In this document: piece after piece, positions 27,443-36,860 of the stretch
Layout: the number at the start of each line of letters is the position of its first letter
Numbering within the stretch: position 1 is the first letter of the stretch
From: Sphingobacteriales bacterium
Lineage (GTDB): Bacteria > Bacteroidota > Bacteroidia > Chitinophagales > LD1
Length of the DNA stretch: 64,000 nt
Direction: 5' to 3'
Assembly: GCA_018262795.1 (NCBI GenBank)
Contig: JADFDM010000001.1
Location: 62,001-126,000, forward strand
Translations under genes and position numbers: made by a program
The notes under the pieces: model-generated
Seen by the model: the letters and a program-made list of their open reading frames with translations, nothing else
The model's database searches: none
What the model was told of the DNA's origin: nothing

Positions 27443-29224
27443 ATGAATCTGGAGGAACAATTAAAGAAGGCAATACAAGTATCTGTTCAGGAATTATTCG
27501 GAGAAGATATTCCTATAGAAAGCATTGCCATAAATTTGACGAAGAAAGAGCACGAAGGCGATTACACGGTTGTTGTCTTTCCGCTTACTAAATTTTCTAA
27601 AAAATCACCGGAACAAACAGCAGAAATACTTGGAAATGCTTTGCAGCAAAAAACCGATTTCATTCGGCAGTTCAATGTCATCAAAGGCTTCCTTAATTTG
27701 TCAATCACAGAAAGCTATTGGTTAAATAGGTTGAAGGAAATTTCTGCGGATGCAAGTTTTGGTACTTTATCCGCAAACTCCGAAAAAGTAGTGCTGGAAT
27801 ATTGCGGACCAAACACGAACAAACCGCTGCACATTGGCCATGTGCGCAATATGCTGTTGGGGTACTCTATGAGTGAAATTCTGAAAGCAGCCGGATACGA
27901 TGTGACTAAAGTAAATATCTATAACGACCGAGGTATTGCTATTTGTAAAAGCATGGTGGCTTACCTGCGTTACGGAGGTAATTCTACTCCGCAATCAACC
28001 GGTATTAAGGGCGATCACTTTGTGGGAGATTGGTATGTTAAGTTTAATGAAGCAGCCAAAGAGGAATTGAAATCTATCCCAAACCTCAGCGGTAACTTTG
28101 ATGAAGATCAAAAGCTCACTTCTCTCTATCAGGAAGCGCAGCAAATGTTACAGAAGTGGGAGAACAATGATTCCGCCACTATTGCTCTTTGGAAGCAAAT
28201 GAATGATTGGGTGTATGCGGGTTTTCATGAAACATTTAAACTAATAGGAGTAGATTTTCAGAAGGATTACTTTGAAAGCGAAACCTACAAGTTGGGCAAA
28301 GGAATTGTGGAAGAGGGCTTGCAAAAAGAGGTGTTCAAAAAGAGAGCCGATGGAGCCGTGGTAATTGATTTAACCCCCGAAGGCTTAGATGAAAAAGTAT
28401 TGTTGCGCAGCGATGGCACTTCTATCTATATCACTCAGGATTTAGCGACAGCCGAATTGCGTTATAATGATTTCCGCATGGACAAGATGATCTATGTGGT
28501 AGCCAATGAGCAGGATTATCACTTCAAAGTATTGAAACTCGCCTTGCAGAAATTGGGTAAACAATGGGCCGATGGCATTTATCACCTTTCTTATGCCTTG
28601 GTCGAATCGCCCACCGGGCGTTTTAAAAGCCGGGAAGGGAAAACAGCCGATGCCGATGATCTAATTGCCGAAGTGATGCGCATTGCAGAAGAACGTACCA
28701 AAGAACTGGGAAAGATTGAAGGATTTACAGAAGAGCAGGCGCAGCAACTTTACAGAATAATTGGACTCGGAGCTTTGAAATACTTTGTATTACGAGTAAA
28801 TCCGTATCGCAAAATCATTTTTAATCCGGAGGAGAGCATTGACTTCCACGGAAACACGGGGCCATTTATTCAATACACGCATGCTCGTATTTGCGCGGTG
28901 TTGCGCAAAGCCGGTGAAAAAGCGGAACTGTTGGATTTTGAAAACACACCTTCTATTGCCTCCGAAGAGCGCGAACTGCTTATTCAGTTGAATGAATTTG
29001 AAAATGTTGTAAGCACAGCCGCAGAGAAATATGACCCCAGTGAAGTGGCCAACTATGCCTACAACATTGCAAAGCTCTTCAACAAGTTTTATCACGACTA
29101 TTCCATTCTGAATGCTGAAACCGAAAAGCTGAAGAGTTTCCGAATTGCGCTGTCACAACAAACGGGGGTGGTTATCAAAAATGCTATGAATTTACTCGGT
29201 ATTGAAGTGCCGGAACGGATGTAA
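27443..29224 (+). CDS. argS: Arginyl-tRNA synthetase
   Basis: A 593-residue class I aminoacyl-tRNA synthetase. The N-terminal add-1 domain (about 1-105) is followed by the catalytic signature KPLHIGHVRNMLLG near residue 130 (HIGH). The KMSKS loop is the degenerate RFKSREGK near 395, usual for many ArgRS. The C-terminal anticodon-binding domain ends at VPERM. Length is normal. Its stop codon directly abuts the stop of the opposing 3-hydroxyacyl-CoA dehydrogenase gene. Confidence 0.97.
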   Translation: MNLEEQLKKAIQVSVQELFGEDIPIESIAINLTKKEHEGDYTVVVFPLTKFSKKSPEQTAEILGNALQQKTDFIRQFNVIKGFLNLSITESYWLNRLKEISADASFGTLSANSEKVVLEYCGPNTNKPLHIGHVRNMLLGYSMSEILKAAGYDVTKVNIYNDRGIAICKSMVAYLRYGGNSTPQSTGIKGDHFVGDWYVKFNEAAKEELKSIPNLSGNFDEDQKLTSLYQEAQQMLQKWENNDSATIALWKQMNDWVYAGFHETFKLIGVDFQKDYFESETYKLGKGIVEEGLQKEVFKKRADGAVVIDLTPEGLDEKVLLRSDGTSIYITQDLATAELRYNDFRMDKMIYVVANEQDYHFKVLKLALQKLGKQWADGIYHLSYALVESPTGRFKSREGKTADADDLIAEVMRIAEERTKELGKIEGFTEEQAQQLYRIIGLGALKYFVLRVNPYRKIIFNPEESIDFHGNTGPFIQYTHARICAVLRKAGEKAELLDFENTPSIASEERELLIQLNEFENVVSTAAEKYDPSEVANYAYNIAKLFNKFYHDYSILNAETEKLKSFRIALSQQTGVVIKNAMNLLGIEVPERM

Positions 29225-30118
29225 TCAAGTGAAGCGAAGACTCACCTTTAACTCCTTCGAGCCTGCCTCGTATTTATAAAAACCCTCTCCGCTTTTGGCT
29301 CCGAGATACCCGGCTGTCACCATGTTTACCAATAGCGGACAGGGAGCATATTTTGGATTTCCAAAGCCCTCCTGCAACACGCGGAGGATGGCAAGGCACA
29401 CATCTAATCCAATGAAATCAGCTAACTGTAAAGGCCCCATCGGATGCGCCATGCCTAATTTCATCACCGTATCAATCTCTTTAATGCCGGCCACGCCTTC
29501 ATATAAAGTATAGATCGCCTCATTAATCATTGGCATCAGAATCTTGTTGGCCACAAAGCCGGGATAGTCATTCACTTCTACCGGCATTTTGCCGAGCGTG
29601 CGAGAAGTTGCCATAATGAGTTGCAATACTTCGCTCGAAGTGGCATACCCTTTTATCACCTCCACTAATTTCATCACCGGCACGGGATTCATAAAGTGCA
29701 TTCCTATTACTTGGTGGGCTCTTTTCGTGGCCGCTCCAATTTTAGTAATAGAAATGGAAGAAGTGTTTGAAGCAAGAATAGTTTCCGGCTTGCAAATCGC
29801 ATCCAGATCTTTAAAAATTTTCAGTTTAATGTCCGTGTTTTCTGTTGCTGCTTCCACTACCAAATCAGCATCTGCGCATATCGCGAGCGAAGTATTGGTG
29901 CTAAGATTTTTGAGCGTGTTGCTTCTCCCTTCTTCGCTGAGAGTTCCCTTTGAAACCATGCGGTCCAGATTTTTAGTAATCACCGCTAAGGCTCTGTCCA
30001 ATGCCGCTGCCGATACATCTACCATGCAAGTTTCAAATCCATTCATAGCAAATACGTGTGCAATTCCATTCCCCATGGTTCCTGCCCCAATCACCGATAC
30101 TTTCTTAATCATGCTCAT
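29225..30118 (-). CDS. 3-hydroxyacyl-CoA (3-hydroxybutyryl-CoA) dehydrogenase
   Basis: A 297-residue NAD(P)-dependent enzyme of the short 3-hydroxybutyryl-CoA dehydrogenase type, oxidising L-3-hydroxyacyl-CoA or working in reverse. The Rossmann motif VIGAGTMGNGIAHVFA is at residues 9-24; the catalytic His is in GMHFMNPVPVMKLVEVI near 143; NDYPGFVANKILMP follows near 185. Its ATG overlaps the stop of the M1 peptidase gene by four bases, so it is translated from the same message, a puzzling pairing. An alternative start is the ATG two codons in. Confidence 0.93.
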   Translation of the reverse strand: MSMIKKVSVIGAGTMGNGIAHVFAMNGFETCMVDVSAAALDRALAVITKNLDRMVSKGTLSEEGRSNTLKNLSTNTSLAICADADLVVEAATENTDIKLKIFKDLDAICKPETILASNTSSISITKIGAATKRAHQVIGMHFMNPVPVMKLVEVIKGYATSSEVLQLIMATSRTLGKMPVEVNDYPGFVANKILMPMINEAIYTLYEGVAGIKEIDTVMKLGMAHPMGPLQLADFIGLDVCLAILRVLQEGFGNPKYAPCPLLVNMVTAGYLGAKSGEGFYKYEAGSKELKVSLRFT

Positions 30119-32496
30119 TCTTTTATTATTTTTTTAGTGATAGACGTTGTTGTCTTTTCTTTTAAAGTGATAAAGTAAATGCCTTTAGGCAATGCTTTTA
30201 GGCTGATAGTAATGGAAGGCTCTTGGGAAGAAACGCTCTGTGTCATCAGATTTCTTCCGCTTAGATCATTGATTCGTAATTCATCAAAAATATTCTGCTG
30301 AAACCGAACCGTTACATTGTCATTAGCCGGATTCGGAAAAATTTTGAAATCATTGTGATTAGATTCACGAATCGTTGACTGAAGCAAACACGAAGTCCTT
30401 GTATCGCTGGCAGTCGGCAAAGTTGAATTCCAGATAGCCATCGCATACTCCCCTTTCTTTAGCGAATAAATGGTGATGGTTCCTACTTTATCATTTGGAT
30501 TTCCCTGGGTGTTTACCATAAAAGAATCGGCCAATACCCAGTCGGTAGTTTGGTCGGGCCGATACATCAGCACTAAGCTGTCTTCGGTGTTCGTAAAAAA
30601 AGTATTGTCTAAATAGGCTCCGGCAGTGCCGTCATAATTCACTACAGCACCGGCTCTAAAAGTAGAATCGAAAATTCCATCTACCGTCCAGTATCTGTAA
30701 TCGTGTAAGTGTAACCCCTGAATGGGATTCTTCATCGCGTCAGGGGCAATCCAGTTGTGCTCCACTCTCACTAATGCTGAATCTTGAATATTCGTAACGC
30801 TCAATTTCATTTTAGCTGTACCAAAATCATAAGTCCCGGTATCAGTTACTATTTTCCATTCATCGGTAATGGCATCCTGAAGTTTTTCGTGGAAATCGAG
30901 TGCCACATACACCGGAGTAAAATTGGGGAGAATTAATTGGTGATGAGTGCATTCGCCACTTACATACACCACTTCATCATAGCGGGTCCAGTATTTGTCG
31001 AAGTAAGTAATAGTGACGGGTACCAGCGTGTAATAATGTGGTGCATGACTTAATCTTTGCCGGATATACACGTCTGTAGTCACGTTCACTATATCCGTTT
31101 GCTTCGTTTGCCACTTTTCTATCGAGAAATGTGGAAAGCCGGGAGCATTCACCCAGTCGTCAAAAAAGGAATTCAAATTTTTACCGGAGCATTGGTTCAG
31201 GTAGTCTTTTAGTTGTTGGGTGCTGGAATGAGTGTAAGCAAAGTCACTGAGGTAATTCTTCATGCAGTTGAAAAAATCAGGGTCGCCCATATAAAAGCGC
31301 AGCGTGTGAACAACATCACTGCCTTTGTCGTACACCGTTGCTCCATACGTTTTATCTGAAGGAACTCCATTTACCGACAAGTATGCGCCATCGCTCACGT
31401 GAGCGCGGTGGAGTACATTTTCATGATTAATTCGCTGATATGTTTTGGCAGAATCTACTCCGTAAAAATTTTCGAGAAACAGTGTTTCATTGTACGCTGC
31501 CCAGCCCTCGTTGAGCCACATTTCCGAAGCCTTGTCGCAGGTGACTAAGTCCCCAAACCAATGATGGCTCAGTTCGTGAGCCATAGTCGTTTCGCAACTG
31601 CTGGCGTAGGAATTGAGGTAATACTGCATAAAGCCGATATTGGTTGCGTGCTCCATAGCCCCTGCTTTGAACGGAAGAATGCAATAGCCCACTCGTTCCC
31701 ATTGGTACGGCCCCCAAAGGTTTTCCTGAATATGAAAAGCATCCTTTAGATGGATGAAGAGATTTTTTAGGGCTGTGGTATCTGCGCTGCGAGCCGCCAA
31801 CTCAATCGGAATAACCCCGTTAGCCGCATGTACAGTATCGCTCAGTGTTTGGTAATCTGATACCGCCACGGAGGCTAAATAGGAAGGAATGTTTTCCTGA
31901 AGTTTCCAATGCCAGGTCTTTGTGTTTGCATTTTGCGTAATCCCTTCTAACAGTCCGTTGCAAAAAGCTTTGTGATTGTTTTTTGTAGTGATATAGAATT
32001 CGAAATAACTGCGCTCTTCAAAATTGTCGAAGCAGGGAAACCATACTCGTCCGTAGCAATGAGGGTTTTCCAGAAAACTAACGCCTATGTTATAAGCGTA
32101 AAGAGAATTCCAGTAAAAGCCCCCGAAATCGCCCGGCATTTGTACCGGACGACCATGATAAAATAATTGAACAGTGGCAGAGTCGCCCACATTCAGAGTG
32201 GTAAGCAGGTTAATATCCACTACGGTATCGTTGTAGGTGTAAAGGGTATTGTAGGAATTAACCTTGATGGAATCAATCGTAAGTTTCAGCAAATCGAGAT
32301 GCACACCATTCACTCCGTTCATTTTGCTTTTTATACCGAGTGTAGCATCAGCGTAGAGTATTTTGCCGCTAAAGTCGCTGAGGTCTATGTTCAGGCGGCA
32401 AGAAACGATATCAATGGTATCGCCTCTGGCATCGCGGGCATTTCCGGAAAGGATGAACAGGCAAAGGCAGAATAAACCAAGTGTAAATTTTCTCAT
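30115..32496 (-). CDS. Secreted M1 family metallopeptidase with T9SS sorting domain
   Basis: A 793-residue protein. It has a signal peptide (about 1-20), an M1 N-terminal beta domain, exopeptidase motif AGAMEH, zinc site HELSHHW with the third ligand in WLNEGWAAYNE (HEXXH-18-E) and a C-terminal type A sorting domain (about 715-793) beginning FKIFPNPANDNVTVRF and ending in a Lys/Glu tail. The sorting domain predicts export by the type IX system and attachment or release at the surface. Its role is probably extracellular peptide digestion as an aminopeptidase. It heads an operon with the 3-hydroxyacyl-CoA dehydrogenase gene (four-base overlap). Confidence 0.93.
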   Translation of the reverse strand: MRKFTLGLFCLCLFILSGNARDARGDTIDIVSCRLNIDLSDFSGKILYADATLGIKSKMNGVNGVHLDLLKLTIDSIKVNSYNTLYTYNDTVVDINLLTTLNVGDSATVQLFYHGRPVQMPGDFGGFYWNSLYAYNIGVSFLENPHCYGRVWFPCFDNFEERSYFEFYITTKNNHKAFCNGLLEGITQNANTKTWHWKLQENIPSYLASVAVSDYQTLSDTVHAANGVIPIELAARSADTTALKNLFIHLKDAFHIQENLWGPYQWERVGYCILPFKAGAMEHATNIGFMQYYLNSYASSCETTMAHELSHHWFGDLVTCDKASEMWLNEGWAAYNETLFLENFYGVDSAKTYQRINHENVLHRAHVSDGAYLSVNGVPSDKTYGATVYDKGSDVVHTLRFYMGDPDFFNCMKNYLSDFAYTHSSTQQLKDYLNQCSGKNLNSFFDDWVNAPGFPHFSIEKWQTKQTDIVNVTTDVYIRQRLSHAPHYYTLVPVTITYFDKYWTRYDEVVYVSGECTHHQLILPNFTPVYVALDFHEKLQDAITDEWKIVTDTGTYDFGTAKMKLSVTNIQDSALVRVEHNWIAPDAMKNPIQGLHLHDYRYWTVDGIFDSTFRAGAVVNYDGTAGAYLDNTFFTNTEDSLVLMYRPDQTTDWVLADSFMVNTQGNPNDKVGTITIYSLKKGEYAMAIWNSTLPTASDTRTSCLLQSTIRESNHNDFKIFPNPANDNVTVRFQQNIFDELRINDLSGRNLMTQSVSSQEPSITISLKALPKGIYFITLKEKTTTSITKKIIKE

Positions 32497-32611
32497 ACAA
32501 TAGAAGGGGCGAAGATAATTTCTTTAAAAACATACGCGCTTTGGCCAAACCATCATTTTCTGCTTTAATTTGCACCGCGTTTTGCGAAAATGAAAGAGTT
32601 GTTTTGAAATC

Positions 32612-33346
32612 ATGAAGGAAAATCGTTTAAAAGTATATGCACTCGGCATTGTTATATTCCTGCCCTTTCTGTTCTTTTTTATTTTCAAGCCCTTGAGTAA
32701 AGTGCCCCGTCCAAAAGTGCCGCCTCGATTGTTTGCAAAGGGAGTGGTAGAGACAGTAAACGATCAGGGAGAAAAGGTACTAGATTCGGTGTATCACACG
32801 GTTCCTAATCTCAAGTTTCAAACGCAGAGTGGCGACTCGCTCGAACTGGATTCACTGCGAGGAGATATTTATGTGGCCGACTTTTTCTTTGCTACCTGTC
32901 CGGGAATTTGTCCTAAACTCAGCAACAGCCTCGAAAGAGTGCAGTCGGCATTTATTAAAGACCACAATTTTAAGATCGTTTCCTTTACAGTAGATCCGGA
33001 GCGGGACTCTATTCCCCAACTGCGAGAGTATGCCAACAAACACAACGCAATTCCCGGCAAATGGTATTTCTTGCGCGGTTCAGCGCAGGATGTATATAAG
33101 TTAGCTTATGATGGTTTTTTTGTAACGGCTAAGCCCGATCAGAATAACGGCCCCGAAGCATTTGTGCACAGCGAAAAATTAATATTGGTGGATTGGGAAG
33201 GGAATATCCGTGGCTATTACAGCGGCATTGATAGTTCCAGTGTTAAAAAATTGATGGGAGATATTGTTCTGCTGCTTCGCTTCACCGAACAGAACTTTAA
33301 TTTCAATGATCAAAAGAAAACCTCGAAAAAGATTTTTTCAAGATGA
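32612..33346 (+). CDS. SCO family protein (copper delivery to cytochrome oxidase)
   Basis: A 244-residue thioredoxin-fold protein with one N-terminal membrane anchor (about 8-26). The copper-binding CPGIC (CxxxC, near residue 98) follows VADFFFATC, and a conserved histidine is in EAFVHSEKLILV near 190. SCO proteins load or reduce the CuA site of cytochrome c oxidase. Its stop overlaps the start of the DUF420 gene (ATGA), and the small CAMC protein follows, consistent with an oxidase-assembly cluster. The oxidase genes themselves are not in the window. Confidence 0.92.
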   Translation: MKENRLKVYALGIVIFLPFLFFFIFKPLSKVPRPKVPPRLFAKGVVETVNDQGEKVLDSVYHTVPNLKFQTQSGDSLELDSLRGDIYVADFFFATCPGICPKLSNSLERVQSAFIKDHNFKIVSFTVDPERDSIPQLREYANKHNAIPGKWYFLRGSAQDVYKLAYDGFFVTAKPDQNNGPEAFVHSEKLILVDWEGNIRGYYSGIDSSSVKKLMGDIVLLLRFTEQNFNFNDQKKTSKKIFSR

Positions 33347-33894
33347 ACAGAACGCTTCAGCCGAGTTTTAAAAAGAACGACAAATTAGCGTATCAATGGA
33401 TAGGCGTTTTAAGTTTTGTGGTGTTTATTACTATCGTACTTCTCAGTCGTGTTACGCTCAAAGTGAATCTGGGATTCAATCCGCACGTGTTCGCCACCAT
33501 TAACGCTATTATTAATTCTACGGTATCGTTGTTGCTGATTGCAGCTTATATTCTGATTCGCAAAAAAAATTATGTGGCGCATAAAAAACTAATGCTTGCG
33601 GCTATTGTCTTATCGTCTGTATTTTTAGTTTCCTATATCGCACATCATCTTTTTGCCGGGGAAACAAAATTTGGAGGCAGCGGAAATATCCGCTATTTCT
33701 ATTTCAGCATTCTGGCTACTCACATTATTCTGGCCGCCATTATTCTTCCTTTTATTTTGTTGACTGCTTATCGCAGTTTAACGGGGGACTATGCCAAGCA
33801 TAAAAAGATTGCCCGCTTCACTTTCCCGCTTTGGCTTTATGTATCGGTCACAGGGGTGCTGGTCTATTTGTTAATCTCCCCCTATTACCATTAG
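33343..33894 (+). CDS. DUF420 membrane protein
   Basis: A 183-residue protein with five membrane helices and conserved histidines (HKKLMLAA near 85, YIAHHLFAG near 104, THIILAA near 126, KHKKIARFTFP near 154). This layout matches DUF420/YozB, related to CtaM-like factors required for heme-copper oxidase maturation. The four-base overlap with the SCO gene supports a shared role in oxidase assembly. Confidence 0.87.
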   Translation: MNRTLQPSFKKNDKLAYQWIGVLSFVVFITIVLLSRVTLKVNLGFNPHVFATINAIINSTVSLLLIAAYILIRKKNYVAHKKLMLAAIVLSSVFLVSYIAHHLFAGETKFGGSGNIRYFYFSILATHIILAAIILPFILLTAYRSLTGDYAKHKKIARFTFPLWLYVSVTGVLVYLLISPYYH

Positions 33895-33913
33895 AACCCT
33901 TAATTTTAGCGCT

Positions 33914-34159
33914 ATGAAAACTCGATTATTTCTTCTTCTCTTTATTCTTGTAGCACTCGTATTTGTAGCGGAACCTTCATTCTCTCAATGCGCGATGTGT
34001 CAAGCCACAGCAGAAACATCCCGCGAGGCGGGTTCATCGGTCGCTGAAGGCATCAACAAAGGAATCATGTATTTATTCTTCATGCCTTGGATTATCATCG
34101 GTACTATTACTTACTTCTGGTGGAGAGCCAATAAAAAAGCCCAGCAAGAAGCGGAATAA
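33914..34159 (+). CDS. Small secreted/membrane protein with CxxC motif
   Basis: An 81-residue protein: signal peptide or first helix (about 4-22), then SQCAMCQA (a CxxC at residues 26-29), a short helical region, and one membrane helix (about 50-68) with a Lys/Gln/Glu tail. The CxxC lies just outside the membrane. It is encoded 19 bases after the DUF420 gene, so it may handle copper or disulfides during oxidase assembly; this role is inferred from position alone. Confidence 0.75.
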   Translation: MKTRLFLLLFILVALVFVAEPSFSQCAMCQATAETSREAGSSVAEGINKGIMYLFFMPWIIIGTITYFWWRANKKAQQEAE

Positions 34160-34283
34160 TCAAAAGGTTCATTGCCTTCTTTTAAACTCCCGATTACGTT
34201 TCAGCTTCATTTGTTGTAATCTCCCACCTTAGTCATTTACCACTTTTCACTTCTGCCTTATATTCGCAGCACACACATAATGT

Positions 34284-36701
34284 ATGACTGAGAATACAAT
34301 GACTAAAAAGATTCCCTCAAAAATTTCATTTGAAGATTTTAAGCAGGAAGTGCTGAACGATTTTCGCATTGCCTGTATTTCGCGCGAAACCAGTTTGTTG
34401 GGAAGAAAAGAAGTGCTGACCGGCAAAGCCAAATTTGGAATTTTTGGCGATGGGAAGGAAGTGGCACAAATTGCTTTAGCAAAATCATTTGCTCGCGGTG
34501 ACTGGCGCAGCGGCTACTATCGCGATCAAACCTGGATGATGGCTTTAGGGGAGTTGACGGTAGAGCAATTCTTTGCGCAGCTTTATGCCAATGTGAATCA
34601 GCAAGACGAGCCGATGAGTGCCGGCAGGCAAATGAATGGCCATTACGTCACCCGAATACAAGATGAAAACGGCCATTGGTTAGATCAAACGGCTCGCTAT
34701 AATTCCTCAGCCGATGCTTCTCCCACAGCTTGCCAGATGCCGCGTTCATTAGGCCTTGCATTAGCTTCAAAACTTTATCGGGCGAACAAAGATTTGGAAG
34801 ACTATACAATGTTTTCAGAGAAGGGCAATGAAGTTTCTTTTGTTTCCATCGGTGATGCCTCAACCAGTGAAGGCTTGTTTTGGGAAACATTGAATGCTGC
34901 GGGGGTACTACGTGTGCCTTTGGCTATTTCTGTGTGGGATGATGGCTATGGTATTTCGGTACCTAAAAAATATCAAACAACAAAAGAAAGTATCTCCGAA
35001 GTTTTAGAAGGTTTTAGAGTAGATGAAACAGGGAGAGGGATAGAGATATATGTCAGCGAGGGATGGAACTACCCAAAATTGATAGAAACTTATAAGCAAG
35101 GTATAGACAAAATGCGCAAGACGCAGGTACCGGCATTGTTCCATATTATCGAAGTAACGCAACCGCAAGGTCACTCCACCTCCGGCTCGCATGAGCGCTA
35201 CAAGTCGGCTGAGAGAATGGAATGGGAAAAAGAGTTCGACTGCCTAAAAAAAATGAAGGAATGGATGATCGAAAGTGGCATTGCTTCAGCGCAGGATTGC
35301 GACCAAATAGCTGATGAAGCCCGGCAACACGTGTTAGAAAGTAAGAACGATGCTTGGCGGAAATACATTGAACCGATAAAAGAAGAAGTGAAGGAGGTGC
35401 TTGAATTACTCGAAAATATTTCAGCACAAACCGGGGATAATTTCAGTGCAGCGGCAGCGGCAGAACTTCGCTCTACTCGTGATGTCATACGAAAAGATAT
35501 TTTGAAATCAGGGAAGAAAGTGCTGCGCCATTTCCGAGGAAATCATTCGGCCGCGGTAAATGAATTGCGCCATTGGCTTTCTGATTTTGAAAATAAATAT
35601 CAGGAAGTGTACAGCTCGCACCTACATAGCGAGAGTGATCAAAGCGCATTGAAAGTTCCGGTAGTGCCGGCCGTTTTTTCAGAAGACGCTAAAATGCTGA
35701 ATGGCTTCGAGATTTTGAATGTGCTTTTTGATAAACTGTTTGAGAAGTATCCGAACGCAGTGGCTTTTGGGGAGGATGTAGGAAAAATAGGGGATGTAAA
35801 TCAAGGCTTTGCCGGCATTCAAGAAAAATATGGTGAACAGCGAATTTTTGATACCGGAATTCGCGAAGCCACAATTATGGGGCAGGGAATAGGGCTGGCA
35901 TTGCGCGGTTTTCGCCCCATTGCCGAAATTCAATATCTCGATTATCTACTGTATGGTCTCGAGCCTTTGGCCGATGATCTTGCCAGCCTTCAGTATAGAA
36001 CAAAAGGTGCTCAAAAAGCTCCCCTCATTGTACGAACACGCGGCCACCGCTTAGAAGGGATTTGGCATACGGGTTCTCCAATGGGTATGATCATTCATTC
36101 GCTGCGTGGTATTTATGTATGTGTGCCGCGAAATATGGTGCAGGCTGCCGGCATGTATAACACTCTGATGCAAAGTGACGAACCCGCTTTAATGATCGAA
36201 TGCCTAAATGGCTACCGATTAAAAGAAATGCTTCCTGACAATATTGGTGAATTCACAGTACCGCTCGGCATTCCTGAAATAATAAAGAAAGGCGATGATG
36301 TGACCGTGGTTACTTATGGCTCTTGTATTCGGGTGGCCGAGGAAGCAATGGTACTTCTAACGGCCGTTGGTATTTCAGTAGAACTGATTGATGTGCAAAC
36401 CTTGTTGCCTTTCGATATTCATCATTCCATTATTGAATCCGTCAAAAAGACAAACCGAGTAGTATTTCTGGATGAAGATGTTCCCGGAGGAGCCTCTGCT
36501 TACATGTTCCAAAAGGTATTTGAAGAGCAAGGGGCATATCGCTGGCTCGACTCTGAACCCAAAACAATTACAGCTAAAGCCCATCGTGCTGCCTATGGAA
36601 CTGACGGAGATTATTTCAGCAAGCCAAATGCGGAAACTATTTTTGAGGAGATATATTCAATGATGAGTGAAACGGACCCGGAACGATGGCCTCAGTTGTA
36701 A
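34284..36701 (+). CDS. 2-oxoacid dehydrogenase E1, alpha and beta chains fused
   Basis: An 805-residue thiamine diphosphate enzyme joining both E1 chains of a branched-chain 2-oxoacid dehydrogenase type complex. Alpha part (about 1-400): ThDP motif GDASTSEGLFWE at residue 190 and a VWDDGYGISVP loop near 218. Linker about 400-470. Beta part (about 470-805): AFGEDVGKIGDVNQGF near 495, REATIMGQGIGLALRG near 528, RTRGHRLEGIWHTGSP near 585 and VFLDEDVPGGASAYM near 728. It probably decarboxylates branched 2-oxoacids for an E2/E3 encoded elsewhere. An internal ATG five codons in is an alternative start. It is monocistronic here. Confidence 0.93.
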   Translation: MTENTMTKKIPSKISFEDFKQEVLNDFRIACISRETSLLGRKEVLTGKAKFGIFGDGKEVAQIALAKSFARGDWRSGYYRDQTWMMALGELTVEQFFAQLYANVNQQDEPMSAGRQMNGHYVTRIQDENGHWLDQTARYNSSADASPTACQMPRSLGLALASKLYRANKDLEDYTMFSEKGNEVSFVSIGDASTSEGLFWETLNAAGVLRVPLAISVWDDGYGISVPKKYQTTKESISEVLEGFRVDETGRGIEIYVSEGWNYPKLIETYKQGIDKMRKTQVPALFHIIEVTQPQGHSTSGSHERYKSAERMEWEKEFDCLKKMKEWMIESGIASAQDCDQIADEARQHVLESKNDAWRKYIEPIKEEVKEVLELLENISAQTGDNFSAAAAAELRSTRDVIRKDILKSGKKVLRHFRGNHSAAVNELRHWLSDFENKYQEVYSSHLHSESDQSALKVPVVPAVFSEDAKMLNGFEILNVLFDKLFEKYPNAVAFGEDVGKIGDVNQGFAGIQEKYGEQRIFDTGIREATIMGQGIGLALRGFRPIAEIQYLDYLLYGLEPLADDLASLQYRTKGAQKAPLIVRTRGHRLEGIWHTGSPMGMIIHSLRGIYVCVPRNMVQAAGMYNTLMQSDEPALMIECLNGYRLKEMLPDNIGEFTVPLGIPEIIKKGDDVTVVTYGSCIRVAEEAMVLLTAVGISVELIDVQTLLPFDIHHSIIESVKKTNRVVFLDEDVPGGASAYMFQKVFEEQGAYRWLDSEPKTITAKAHRAAYGTDGDYFSKPNAETIFEEIYSMMSETDPERWPQL

Positions 36702-36860
36702 GTTGAAACTTGCTCCAACCTCTTCTTGCGAAAAATAATTGCTGGCGGTAGTGTTTCCGCTATCGCAGAGATTATTGCGCTCAGAAATTTTTTGGAGATC
36801 AAAAATTACCCGAGATACACTAGCAATACATTTTTGTAATTAGCCTATTCACTCCATAAT

